Origin: Acidobacteriota bacterium
GTDB lineage: Bacteria; Acidobacteriota; Terriglobia; Bryobacterales; Bryobacteraceae
Length of the DNA: 51,523 nt
Direction of reading: 5' to 3'
NCBI GenBank assembly: GCA_016870915.1
Contig: VFZY01000009.1
Coordinates: 1-51,523, forward strand
Part shown: positions 1 through 8,357 of the stretch, piece after piece
Numbering within the stretch: position 1 is the first letter of the stretch
How the letters are laid out: every line of letters begins with the position of its first letter
Position numbers and translations under genes: made by a program
Notes under the pieces: model-generated
The model's database searches: none
The model's input: the letters and a program-made list of their open reading frames with translations, nothing else
Told to the model about the DNA's origin: nothing

Positions 1-296
1 AAACCGTGGGAGCCGGAGGGAGCCCGTTCTTGTTGCGAGTCTGAGAATTCACGCTGATTCCTATTCTCGCCCTGCTCAGTAATTAAGGCCAGGGGAGTTG
101 TCTCAGCTATGTTGGCACGGAGGGGGTCCCCATTGCCGAAGACGATGTAGTGTTGTAGATGCCACCGCGTTGGGTGTGCAAGCGGTGTCACCCGCTTTCA
201 ACCTCGTCGGGCAGCTCTTGTCGGCGGATGGTGTGTTTGATGGTCGACTGTTCACGGCAGCGGCAGCCCCCCCGGCAGCCGCGGCAAGCCGATGAA
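1..296. other. Non-annotated left edge
   Basis: No gene is recognised here. One minus-strand frame stays open from about 197 to the window start (roughly 65 codons), but its translation matches no family I know and I see no ribosome binding site. A run of seven C at about 267-273 sits in GC-rich repeats of the form GCGGCAGC; no T tract follows, so I do not call a terminator. Confidence 0.3.
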
Positions 297-665
297 TCAG
301 TACCAGCGTTTCAATCCCAACTGCAGCGTGCGTGCAAACTGAGCCGACGTGATCTGACCGAAGTTTGGGTTGCCCAGCGTTCGGCCCGGCGCACCGAAGT
401 TCGTGCGATTGGGCAGGTTGAAGAAGTCGCCCCGGCGTTCGAACTTCATCCCCTCGCGCACCGGCGCCGGGAAGAACCGTGCATCGAGACATCCAGACTC
501 CACTGACTCGGGACACTGGATATCGGGAAACTTCGGGCTGCTGTCGATCGTGCGCGACGGCGACGCCACGAATGTTGCCGTATCCAACCATCGCACAGGT
601 CCGCGTTTGCTTCCCGTGAGACACTGATCGCCGACCCAGTTCGGGCGGAACTGGTCTAGTTGATC
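297..665 (-). pseudogene. C-terminal relic of a TonB-dependent receptor
   Basis: Only the last about 120 residues of an Oar-like outer-membrane receptor remain. The visible marks are FRPNWVGDQ followed by RWLDTATF, then VREGMKFE, FFNLPNRTNFG, NPNFGQIT and the terminal LQLGLKRWY. These match in order the closing strands of the intact receptors in this window (for example RWFNTRAF, EFFNGTNHPNFG and LAIKYIF in the receptor at 10362). The frame is closed upstream by the stop codon of the NTF2-like gene at 702-704, so no signal peptide, plug or most of the barrel exists. Spacing between the motifs is also altered. It cannot make a working receptor. A start codon at 596 (GTG) would give only 99 residues. 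Confidence 0.7.
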
Positions 666-701
666 CAGACTTGGTCGCCGCGTTGCAGCGTAAGGATGTC
701 T

Positions 702-1106
702 CTATTTGCCAAGGCGGGTCGATTGCCGGCCCACCAACTGCCAGCGGCCGTCACTCTTTCGCCAAACGTGCAGCACGTTCATCTGAAGGCCCGCGGGTTG
801 GTTGACGCTCTTCAGGGCGACGTCGCAGCGAACCAAGGCCACATCGCCGTAGATCTCTGTCTTTGCGTTTGAAAAGGTGAACTCGCTGCGCTTGCCCTTG
901 GAGGCTGCGGCGACCGCCTCGGCCCTGGTTTCGAGGCGGCCGTCGGAGTGGCTATACATTAGGCGCTCGCCGAAGAGACGTGCGAGGGCGGCACCATCGG
1001 ATCGGAGCATCGCTTGGCGAAGCGCTTGCATGGCGGAGTCCACTTCGTCGCCGCTGGCGGCGAAAAGGGAAATCGCGGTGAGGAAGGTGAGAGTGAATTT
1101 GGTCAT
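702..1106 (-). CDS. Exported NTF2-like (SnoaL/DUF4440) protein
   Basis: This 134-residue protein has an N-terminal signal peptide (MTKFTLTFLTAISLFAASG) and then a single NTF2-like alpha/beta cone fold of about 115 residues. Family marks are the early helix DSAMQALRQAML, the YSHSDGRLETR turn typical of DUF4440, and the closing strands VLHVWRKSDGRWQLVGRQST. Members bind small ligands or act as ketosteroid-isomerase-like enzymes; no substrate can be named from the sequence. It starts 6 bp after the esterase stop and is the last gene of the leftward operon that begins at 10278. The product is probably periplasmic. Its stop codon also closes the relic receptor frame downstream. Confidence 0.8.
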   Translation of the reverse strand: MTKFTLTFLTAISLFAASGDEVDSAMQALRQAMLRSDGAALARLFGERLMYSHSDGRLETRAEAVAAASKGKRSEFTFSNAKTEIYGDVALVRCDVALKSVNQPAGLQMNVLHVWRKSDGRWQLVGRQSTRLGK

Positions 1107-1112
1107 GTTCGT

Positions 1113-1970
1113 TTAGCGGTGTTGCTGGAATAACCAGGCGGGCAACGCGGGTTCGGTCACGGCCCACTGGCTGACATTGTGGCCGACGCCGGCATACTCG
1201 CTGTACAGAGGCTTCCCGCCCGATTTGCGGCGCTCGGCGATGCGGTCGCGGGAGATCTGGACGCTGACTGTATCGTCCGCGTCGCCGTGAAAGTTCCACA
1301 CTGGAATCCGAGGATTCTCCGCGCCGGACTCAAGCGAAGCGCCCCCGCAGAACGGCACGGCCGCGGCGAACAGTTCGCCATGATGCGCAAGCAGATGCCA
1401 GCACCCACCCCCGCCCATCGAATTTCCGCAGAGATAAACTCGACGATCGTCCAGCAAGAGTTCCGCAGGGAGTGTCTTCACCAGATCGACAGCCGCCGCG
1501 GCGCCGGGGCCGAGTCCGGACACCTTGTCCGGCATCTGTTTGCGTTTGGTGGCCAGTGTGCGCGGCGTCGCATAGCGAATCCAGCCCCGGTCCGTCTGAG
1601 GCGCGGCTACGTAGCAACGTTGAAGTTTCTGCACCTCGGGCAGTGTCCACAGCAACGCGCCGAATCGATTTCCGCCGGTGAGCTGCTTCTGGTTATCGAC
1701 GCCCGTGCCGCCAGAGCCATGCAGATACAGCACCAGCGGCAGTTTGCCGTTTGGGTTCGCGGGCCGGAAGAGCCGATATGGCATGTTCCATCCGTTCACC
1801 TGACGATGGGTTCGAGCTTCGAAACGTGCGGCGAGGTCTGTGATCTTGCCTTCGAAGGCTTCGATGCGCGCCAGCCGTTCCGGGGAGTTCGGATCACCGG
1901 GTGCGAGCTTCTGCGCGGCTGCCGGCAGTAGAGCGGCGCCCGCCAAGAAATGCCGTCGCGAAAGGGGCAT
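1113..1970 (-). CDS. Tat-exported alpha/beta hydrolase (PHB depolymerase/esterase-like)
   Basis: This 285-residue protein starts at MPLSRRHFLAG, a twin-arginine signal. A longer frame upstream runs into the receptor gene and is rejected. The alpha/beta hydrolase marks are the oxyanion loop HGSGG (84-88), the nucleophile elbow GNSMGG with Ser184, the acid region HGDADDTV (229-235) and His264 in GHN. The layout resembles the COG4099 predicted peptidase and poly(3-hydroxybutyrate) depolymerase-like esterases. Its ATG lies one base after the receptor stop codon, so translation is probably coupled. In this locus a carbohydrate esterase, for instance a deacetylase acting on O-acetylated sugars, would make sense, but that is inference. 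Confidence 0.8.
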   Translation of the reverse strand: MPLSRRHFLAGAALLPAAAQKLAPGDPNSPERLARIEAFEGKITDLAARFEARTHRQVNGWNMPYRLFRPANPNGKLPLVLYLHGSGGTGVDNQKQLTGGNRFGALLWTLPEVQKLQRCYVAAPQTDRGWIRYATPRTLATKRKQMPDKVSGLGPGAAAAVDLVKTLPAELLLDDRRVYLCGNSMGGGGCWHLLAHHGELFAAAVPFCGGASLESGAENPRIPVWNFHGDADDTVSVQISRDRIAERRKSGGKPLYSEYAGVGHNVSQWAVTEPALPAWLFQQHR

Positions 1971-1971
1971 C

Positions 1972-4900
1972 TTAGAATCCGATCCGGACACCAAGGCGGA
2001 ACAGCCGTTGGTCATTGCCTTCGCGTCCAGTGTTTTGCACCGCACCGATCAATCCGAAGTTGCTCGACGAGATGTCGGCGTTCGGATTGCCAAAGTGCGG
2101 CGTGTTGGACACATTAAACGCTTCGCCGCGCAATTGAACGCTGATGCGTTCATTGATCTGGAAACGGCGGAAGACACCCATGTCGATGTTGATCAATCCC
2201 GGTCCGCGCAGAGTGCCCGTGCCGCAGGTACCGAACCGCGGCGTATTCGGCGAAACCGTGTTGGGATCGGCGAGATTGGTCCGGTCCCACCAGCGCGTCC
2301 GCTCCCCGATTTTCGCCACCGGCCCCAGACAGTCGGCAAACTGCCCGCTGCCCGGGGCGTTGAGCACTATGCCCGCCGCCGTCGGCGTAATCGGAGTTCC
2401 GGTATACAGGCGCGCGAGCGCGTTGATCTGCCAGCCACCGAGCAGGGCGTTGGCCGCGCGGCCGGAAGCCCAACGCTTACCTTTGCCGAACGGCAGTTCG
2501 ACGACGCTCGAGACCGTCGCATTGTGGCGGATGTCCTGCGGCAGCGAGCCGTAGTTCAATCGCCAGTAGGCCGGATGGGCGACGCGCGGAGAGGACGTGG
2601 AGTTCTCACCCGTGTAGCCGAGGGCGTGCGACCAGGTATAGGAAAGCTGTACCTGATAACCGTTGCGCATACGGCGCTGAATCCGCATCTGCAGCGAGTC
2701 ATAGTGCGAGGTCGGCATGTGGCCGACGAAAGTTGTGTTCGCATTACGCCCGAAGCGCCGCACCAACTGTTGTCCGGCGTTGCCGGCGCCGAGGTCTGCC
2801 CAATTGGCGTTCAGATAGCTTGTCTGGCGGACGGATCGTGTGGCGACATAGCCGGCCGAAGCCAACCAATCGCCGGCTTGCTTCTCGACAGTGAAGTTCC
2901 ACGACTGTATGTAGCCCCGTTTGAAATTCTGATCGACGGTCAGGAACGACGCCGTCAGCGGCAGCGGCACGCGCTCGCGCTCCGGCACGGTGGCGATTGG
3001 CGGCAGGCCCCGATCGAGGGTCGTGGAAAACGACCGTGCGGTGTCAAAAGCCAGGTTCTGCGCGAACTGTACCGGATAGTTTGCCCGCATGTCCCGACCC
3101 AACGAGAAAGGATCGAACGAGATGCCGTAGCCAGAGCGGACCACCAGACTGCCGCCGAGGCGCCAGGCCAAGCCGACTCGCGGAGCGAACTGCCGCTTGC
3201 TCTCGTTGATGCCGCAGTTTCGCGGCTCGGAGCCGAGCCCGCACAGAACCGCCTCGTTCGTATTGAAATCGTAGCGTTCCAAGCCACGGTCTGGCCGCCC
3301 TGGGTAGGGAAAATACTCCCAACGCGTGCCGTAAGTAACGGTCAGATTGCGTGTAGCCTGCCAGCGATCGCGAATGTAGAAGCTGGAGAACGCGGCGCGA
3401 ACCTGATACTCGGGTTTGGAAAGCGTATTGCGCCCTGCTTCCCGCGCCAGGCCGAGCAGGAAGGAGCCAAAGGCATGGAAGTCGTTGCCCGCCGCTCCGC
3501 CATTCAATGTTGTTGTGGCGTTGCGGAAGTTGAAGGAGCCGGCCGGTCCGCCGACGGCGCCGATTGCGTTGGCGACGCCGTGGTTCAACTGGGTTTGATA
3601 GAGATCCATGCCGAAGCGGATATCGTGGGTGCCTTTGATCAAATTGCCGTTGCCGACGTACTGATAAGTGTAGTCGTTACCGAGGAACGGCGAAGCTTCG
3701 TTGTTCCCGAGGATTGAGAATCCGTCGATGCGCAACGCTCCGAGTCCACCCGCAATGAAGGCGTCGCCATTGGTGCCGGGAATTCCGAGCACGTCGCGGC
3801 CGACCTTCTTATCGAGGTCCGGGAACAGCGCGTTCGTGTTCAGCAACTGCGCGCCGAAGTACCCGTCGAAGATCAGCGAGGGGCTCACGACATATGTCGA
3901 CGAGAATGTTCCGGAGTACGTCTTGCCGTAGCCGTTGCCGACGCGGAAGTCAGTCGGGTGGACGGCCGGTCCGGCCAGTTGGCCAAACGGCGGAGGATTG
4001 TCCGTGCCGTAGTTCAGGTAGCTGAGCCGGGCGAAAGCCGTCCACTGCTGGTTGATATTGAAGTTCGTCTTCGCGTCGATCTGGTTGCGTCCATAAGAAT
4101 AGTTGCTACTGGCCAGATAGTTCAGGTTGATGTTCTGGGCGCCTTGACCGGGGACGTTGGGCAACGGCCAATCCGCCATGCTGAGCATCTTCCGCGTAGG
4201 GCCGGAGAATCGCGAGACGGGAATGCGATTGCCCGGGAAGGCCGTACGGTCCCGGGCGAAGGCGTTCGCGTTAGCAGGATTGTAGGCGGTGCCGGTCAAT
4301 GGATCGAAGATTGGCACGGGCGAAAGCGAAAGATCGCCGGCGCGCATTTCGGGCGTGGGCACGTCGAGGAACGCTTGGGCGTTCTGCCGCTCCGACGTTC
4401 GCTCGTAACTGAGGAAGAAGAACGCCTTGTTCTTGACGATCGGCCCGCCAAGCGTGCCACCCGCCTGGTTGTAGATGTACTTGGGCAGAGCGGCAGACCG
4501 GTTGCTGAAGTACGCATAGGCTCCGAGATGCTGGTTGAAATGATGCAATGCGGCCGATCCACACAGATCGTTCGTGCCGGATTTGATTTGCAAATTGACG
4601 GCGACGCCGCCCGCCAAGCCCTGCTCGGCATCGAAGGAATTCGTGACGGCGTTGACCACTTCGATGGACTCCAGCGTCGGGTTGAGTCCTGTCATGTGAG
4701 GCAGGTTTGGATTGTACGAAGTTGTGCCGTCAATGCGGACGTTGTTCGTCTGGTCGCTGGTACCGTTGACGGAAAAGCGCACGGAGCGCGCCGGATTGGC
4801 CGGCACTGAGTTTGCGTTGCGGGGCGGCGAGAATCCGGGCAGCGTGCCCAGCAGCATTTGATAGTTGCGGCCGACCGGCACGGGCATGTTCTCGAGCGTC

Positions 4901-5307
4901 GTCTTGCCCATCTCGTGGCGCACCTCAGCCCGATCGGTCTGGAGAGTCGCCGCGGAGGCTTCCACGGTCACGCTTTCGTTCACATCGCCCACATCGAGCT
5001 TGACGTCGGCGCGCGTGGTGCTGTTGGCCGCCACCTCGACGCCCGTCTGCTTGTAAGAGCGGAATCCACCGGAGGTCACGTTCACCCGATAGACTCCGGG
5101 CTGGATCGTGGGGAAGCTGTAGATGCCGCTCTCGTTCGCCGTACCCTCGCGCGTGGTCCCGGTGCCTTCATGCGTGATGACGACCTTTGCACCGGGAATG
5201 GCGGCCGACGAGGCGTCGGTGACGTTGCCAACGAGTCCTCCATACAAAATCTGCGAGAAGGACATCACAGGATTGAAAGCCAGCAACAATGCGAGCTTGG
5301 TGAACAT
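1972..5307 (-). CDS. TonB-dependent receptor, Oar-like, with carboxypeptidase-regulatory domain
   Basis: This 1,111-residue outer-membrane receptor starts at MFTKLALLLAF, with AAAGGG about 6 bases upstream. The frame remains open further upstream but there overlaps the lyase gene. Order: signal peptide ending near FSQ; carboxypeptidase-regulatory-like Ig fold from about 22 (GLVGNVTDASSAAIPGAKV) to 110; plug (LENMPVPVGRNYQMLLG, IEVVNAVTNSFDAEQG, INLQIKSGTNDL); then a barrel of over 800 residues ending in aromatic LGVRIGF. Such receptors import large ligands across the outer membrane using TonB/ExbBD, and are hugely expanded in Solibacter-like Acidobacteria. No SusD-like lipoprotein accompanies it. 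It follows the sialic acid lyase by 20 bp in the sialidase operon, so sialylated or sulfated glycan uptake is likely (inference). Confidence 0.88.
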   Translation of the reverse strand: MFTKLALLLAFNPVMSFSQILYGGLVGNVTDASSAAIPGAKVVITHEGTGTTREGTANESGIYSFPTIQPGVYRVNVTSGGFRSYKQTGVEVAANSTTRADVKLDVGDVNESVTVEASAATLQTDRAEVRHEMGKTTLENMPVPVGRNYQMLLGTLPGFSPPRNANSVPANPARSVRFSVNGTSDQTNNVRIDGTTSYNPNLPHMTGLNPTLESIEVVNAVTNSFDAEQGLAGGVAVNLQIKSGTNDLCGSAALHHFNQHLGAYAYFSNRSAALPKYIYNQAGGTLGGPIVKNKAFFFLSYERTSERQNAQAFLDVPTPEMRAGDLSLSPVPIFDPLTGTAYNPANANAFARDRTAFPGNRIPVSRFSGPTRKMLSMADWPLPNVPGQGAQNINLNYLASSNYSYGRNQIDAKTNFNINQQWTAFARLSYLNYGTDNPPPFGQLAGPAVHPTDFRVGNGYGKTYSGTFSSTYVVSPSLIFDGYFGAQLLNTNALFPDLDKKVGRDVLGIPGTNGDAFIAGGLGALRIDGFSILGNNEASPFLGNDYTYQYVGNGNLIKGTHDIRFGMDLYQTQLNHGVANAIGAVGGPAGSFNFRNATTTLNGGAAGNDFHAFGSFLLGLAREAGRNTLSKPEYQVRAAFSSFYIRDRWQATRNLTVTYGTRWEYFPYPGRPDRGLERYDFNTNEAVLCGLGSEPRNCGINESKRQFAPRVGLAWRLGGSLVVRSGYGISFDPFSLGRDMRANYPVQFAQNLAFDTARSFSTTLDRGLPPIATVPERERVPLPLTASFLTVDQNFKRGYIQSWNFTVEKQAGDWLASAGYVATRSVRQTSYLNANWADLGAGNAGQQLVRRFGRNANTTFVGHMPTSHYDSLQMRIQRRMRNGYQVQLSYTWSHALGYTGENSTSSPRVAHPAYWRLNYGSLPQDIRHNATVSSVVELPFGKGKRWASGRAANALLGGWQINALARLYTGTPITPTAAGIVLNAPGSGQFADCLGPVAKIGERTRWWDRTNLADPNTVSPNTPRFGTCGTGTLRGPGLINIDMGVFRRFQINERISVQLRGEAFNVSNTPHFGNPNADISSSNFGLIGAVQNTGREGNDQRLFRLGVRIGF

Positions 5308-5327
5308 GGTTGTGTCCCTTTCTGCGG

Positions 5328-6209
5328 CTAACCGGCCAAAGCCGCGTGCGACGAGGCGCGCAGCAGTTTTCGTAAGCGCCTTTTCTCCTCGGCGGTGAGC
5401 GAACGCCGCGGCGCCACCGCCTCGCCACAGTCCAGCCCCTGCCACGCCAGGATGGTCTTGATCGCAGGCGTCAATGGGAACTGGAGCCCGATGGCGACCA
5501 GTTCGTTGATACGCGATTGTACGGCCTGCGCCCCTGCCCAATCCTTGCGCCGGGCCAGTTGATGCGCTTCGACGAAGAGTTCGGGAATCACGTTGTAGAA
5601 CGTCCCGATGCCGCCATCGGCGCCCATCAGGAGCCCGGCGGTGATCACCTCGTCGTGCCCATTGAAGACCACTCGGCCGGCCTGTTTGATTTGCCAGAGT
5701 TTATACAGATCCATGTCGGTGAACTTGAGCCCCACGACGTTCCGGATGGCCAGAAGTTCGACCACCTGTTGCACACCTTGAATGGCCGGACACAGGGCCG
5801 GAAAGTAGTAGACCAACACCGGCAATTCCGAAACCGCGGCTAGTCGCTCATAGTAGGCGCGGACTTCGGCGAACGAGTACGGGCCGAGCGGTGGCAGGCT
5901 GGCAATGGCATGTGCGCCGCACCGGGCGGCATGCCGAGCGAGTTCAAGTGCGTCGGAGGTGCGATACGCACCCACATGAGCAATAATCTGTTTGCCCTTC
6001 GGTGAACAGCGCACCGCGACTTCGGTAACCTGCTTTCGTTGTTCCACCGGGATGAGCAACCCTTCGCCGGTATTACCCGCGATGTAAAGGCCGTCGACCT
6101 TCGAGCGATAAACGCGATCCAGCAGCCGTTCGAATGCCGCAGGCGCAAAGTTGCCACGTTTGTCGAACGGCGTCACAATTGCGGGCAAAATGCCTTGAAA
6201 CTTCATCAT
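5328..6209 (-). CDS. nanA: N-acetylneuraminate lyase (DHDPS/NAL family)
   Basis: Class I aldolase of 293 residues that cleaves sialic acid (Neu5Ac) to N-acetylmannosamine and pyruvate in the cytoplasm. Visible family marks: ILPAIVTPF at the N-terminus, carboxylate-binding NTGEG (46-50), Tyr134 in YYFP, and Schiff-base Lys162 in GLKFTD. The string NGHDEVITAGLLMGADGGIG is the pattern of true NanA rather than of dihydrodipicolinate synthase. I chose MMKFQG at 6209 because the longer frame overlaps the sulfatase and because GAGGAGGAGA sits about 11 bases upstream. It lies between the sulfatase and receptor genes and shares an operon with a sialidase-like gene, which independently supports a sialic acid substrate. 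No ManNAc kinase or epimerase is visible nearby. Confidence 0.85.
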   Translation of the reverse strand: MMKFQGILPAIVTPFDKRGNFAPAAFERLLDRVYRSKVDGLYIAGNTGEGLLIPVEQRKQVTEVAVRCSPKGKQIIAHVGAYRTSDALELARHAARCGAHAIASLPPLGPYSFAEVRAYYERLAAVSELPVLVYYFPALCPAIQGVQQVVELLAIRNVVGLKFTDMDLYKLWQIKQAGRVVFNGHDEVITAGLLMGADGGIGTFYNVIPELFVEAHQLARRKDWAGAQAVQSRINELVAIGLQFPLTPAIKTILAWQGLDCGEAVAPRRSLTAEEKRRLRKLLRASSHAALAG

Positions 6210-6213
6210 GAAA

Positions 6214-7647
6214 CTAGCGGTCTCCTCCTCGTTCCGATTGGCGGCGGAATCGCTCACGCATCCACTCCTCCGTGGCAGCCGGATTGTAATCCTCCGGCGT
6301 GGGGATTGGCATCTGCGCGCCCACCGACTTGCGCCACGCCGCCAGGGCCGTGTGCAATTCCTTCGCCTGCTCCGGCTGGTTCAACACCAGGTTCTTACGT
6401 TCGCCGATGTCTTCGCGAATGTTGTAGAGTTCGAGTGCGCCATCCTCGTAGAACTCGATCAGCTTGAAGTCGCCTCGCCGGATCGCGCCGGCCGGACGCA
6501 TCGGGATCAACGGCTGATGGAAGTTGTAGTGCGGATAGTGCCAGTAGATGGTATCGCGTTGGAAGCCGGTTTGCTGCTTCAATAGGGGAATCAGGCTCAC
6601 GCCGTCAACGCCGGCGGGTGCGGCAACGCCCGCGGCCTCGGCAAGCGTCGGCAGGTGATCCACGCTGCTCACCGCCGTGTCACACACCGAACCGAGCGTG
6701 ACAACACCCGGCCAACGCACGATCATCGGCACGCGGATGCCGCCTTCGTAGAGAGTGCTCTTCTCCTCGCGCAACGGCTCATTCGACGTAATGTGCCGCC
6801 GGCCCACGACACCGCCGTTATCCGACGTGAAGATCACGATCGTGTTCTGCGTGAGCTTCAGTTCGTCGAGCTTCTTCATGATGAGTCCGACGCTGTCGTC
6901 GATGCTCTCGACCATCGCCGCGTATTCCGGATGCGTGTGCGCCTGTCCGGGTTTGATGCGCTTGCGGTAGCGCTCGGCCACGTCGGCTTTGGCCTCAATC
7001 GGCGTGTGGACTCCGTAGTGCGGCAAATAGAGGAAGAACGGCTGGGACCTGGAACGCTCGATGAACTTCAGTGCCTCGTCGGTCAGGCGATCAGTCAGGT
7101 ACTCGCCTGGCTTGCCGTCCTTGATGTTCGGAATGTTGTACGGATAGAAAAATGTCGGCGGGGCGCCCATGTGACAGCCACCAAAGTTCACATCGAAGCC
7201 TTGCTTCTCGGGATAGTGGGACTCGCCGCCGAGATGCCATTTGCCAATGCTGGCCGACACGTAACCGGCGGGCTTCAGCGCTTCGGCGATGGTCGTCTCT
7301 TCGAGAGCGAGTTGGGGTTTCCAGGCTGGAGGCTTCATCTTGAGGCCCGGCGGAATGCGGCCGGGAATCCAATCGGTCAGATGAAGCCGCGCCGGGTACC
7401 TGCCTGTCATCACCGCGGCGCGGGTTGGAGAGCAGACCGCGCAGGCGGCATAGGCACTGGTGAACCTCATGCCTTCTTTGGCCAGCCGGTCGATGTTCGG
7501 TGTCTGGTACAGAGTGCTGCCGAAGCAGCCAACATCGGTCCAGCCCATGTCGTCGATCAGAATAAAGACAATGTTCGGCCGGCGAGTCTGCGCGGCCGCC
7601 AACGTGGTGGCGCCGAGCGCGCCGAGGAAATGGCGTCTGGAAATCAT
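6214..7647 (-). CDS. Tat-exported sulfatase (arylsulfatase A-like)
   Basis: Type I sulfatase of 477 residues that hydrolyses sulfate esters using a formylglycine made from cysteine. A twin-arginine signal (MISRRHFLGALGA) leads; metal ligands are IDDMGW (about 31-36), the maturation motif C72-SPTR, GKWHLGG, HYGVH and TSDNGG. Length and motif order are those of arylsulfatase A-like S1 enzymes. Its ATG overlaps the GntR stop (ATGA), and the lyase start follows 5 bp after its end, so the three are translated together. Tat export fits with the cysteine being oxidised in the cytoplasm before secretion. The natural substrate is unknown; a 6-O- or 4-O-sulfated amino sugar or sialic acid fits the locus (inference). 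Confidence 0.9.
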   Translation of the reverse strand: MISRRHFLGALGATTLAAAQTRRPNIVFILIDDMGWTDVGCFGSTLYQTPNIDRLAKEGMRFTSAYAACAVCSPTRAAVMTGRYPARLHLTDWIPGRIPPGLKMKPPAWKPQLALEETTIAEALKPAGYVSASIGKWHLGGESHYPEKQGFDVNFGGCHMGAPPTFFYPYNIPNIKDGKPGEYLTDRLTDEALKFIERSRSQPFFLYLPHYGVHTPIEAKADVAERYRKRIKPGQAHTHPEYAAMVESIDDSVGLIMKKLDELKLTQNTIVIFTSDNGGVVGRRHITSNEPLREEKSTLYEGGIRVPMIVRWPGVVTLGSVCDTAVSSVDHLPTLAEAAGVAAPAGVDGVSLIPLLKQQTGFQRDTIYWHYPHYNFHQPLIPMRPAGAIRRGDFKLIEFYEDGALELYNIREDIGERKNLVLNQPEQAKELHTALAAWRKSVGAQMPIPTPEDYNPAATEEWMRERFRRQSERGGDR

Positions 7648-8357
7648 ACTGCCTCCCGCATCGCGCTCAGCCGCCGCTGGACGTAGGTCCGGCAGTCAAC
7701 GCTGTCAGAGTTCAGGAACTCCTGGTAGGCACTCTGGCAATGTTCGGTCATGAGTTGCTCCAGAAGCACGTGATCGTGTTTGCGCAACGCGTCCACAATC
7801 GCCGCGTGCGAGTTCATCACCCGAATCAAGTCCTGCGAGCCGGCACTGCGCAGGATGCTGACGAACGCAAACAGCGGCACAGCGACACGGTCGAGCGCGG
7901 CCGCCAGTGCCCGGTTCCCGGAACAGACCCAGATCTGCCGGTGAAAGGCGAGGTCGGCTTGCGCCGATTCGTAATACGCGTTGGCGGCCACAGCCGACGT
8001 CAACGCGGCCAGTCTCTGCTCCAGCTCACGGAAGTCCGCCGGGGTCATGCGCTCTGACGCTTTCACGGCGGCAACCTGTTCCAGCAGCAGGCGCAACTCG
8101 ATCTGTTCTCGCATTTCAGCGGTGCTGAGGTTGGTGACGATCGTACCCACGTTTGGCGTGCGAACCACCAGCCCATACTTTTCCAGCTCAAAGAGCGCTT
8201 CTCTCACGGTCGGTTGGCTGACGTTCAGGTCGCGTGCCAAGTGTAGTTCGCGAAGCGCATCTCCGGGCGCGAACATGCCCCCAAAGATAGCCTCCCGGAT
8301 GGCACCGACCACCTGGACTTTGAGGGTCGAGTTACGGACCGGATCGAGTGTCTTCAT
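7644..8357 (-). CDS. GntR-family regulator, FadR/FCD subfamily
   Basis: Transcription factor of 237 residues. The winged helix lies at about 10-75 (AIREAIFGGMFAPGD, LNVSQPTVREAL, LEKYGLVVRTPNVG), followed by an all-helical FCD ligand domain (FHRQIW and NSHAAIVDAL carry the usual metal-binding Asp/His positions). FCD regulators bind small sugar acids, often the pathway intermediate, and release DNA. The start MKTLDPVRN is set by the ATGA overlap with the aldolase stop; an upstream extension is only aldolase sequence read in another frame. Because it sits inside the sialidase-lyase operon it probably controls the divergent promoters at 10291-10353, with Neu5Ac or a breakdown product as ligand (inference). 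Confidence 0.88.
   Translation of the reverse strand: MKTLDPVRNSTLKVQVVGAIREAIFGGMFAPGDALRELHLARDLNVSQPTVREALFELEKYGLVVRTPNVGTIVTNLSTAEMREQIELRLLLEQVAAVKASERMTPADFRELEQRLAALTSAVAANAYYESAQADLAFHRQIWVCSGNRALAAALDRVAVPLFAFVSILRSAGSQDLIRVMNSHAAIVDALRKHDHVLLEQLMTEHCQSAYQEFLNSDSVDCRTYVQRRLSAMREAV

Noticed and set aside
657-701. Minus-strand segment reading DILTLQRGDQVWIN, reminiscent of a C1q-type strand
   Set aside because: Only 14 residues match, no other part of the fold is present, and the frame overlaps the end of the NTF2-like gene and the receptor relic.
1840-3717. Long plus-strand open frame (625 codons) opposite the receptor gene
   Set aside because: It runs antisense to an intact receptor, is rich in Arg and Ala, and matches no family. 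Long antisense frames are common in GC-rich DNA.
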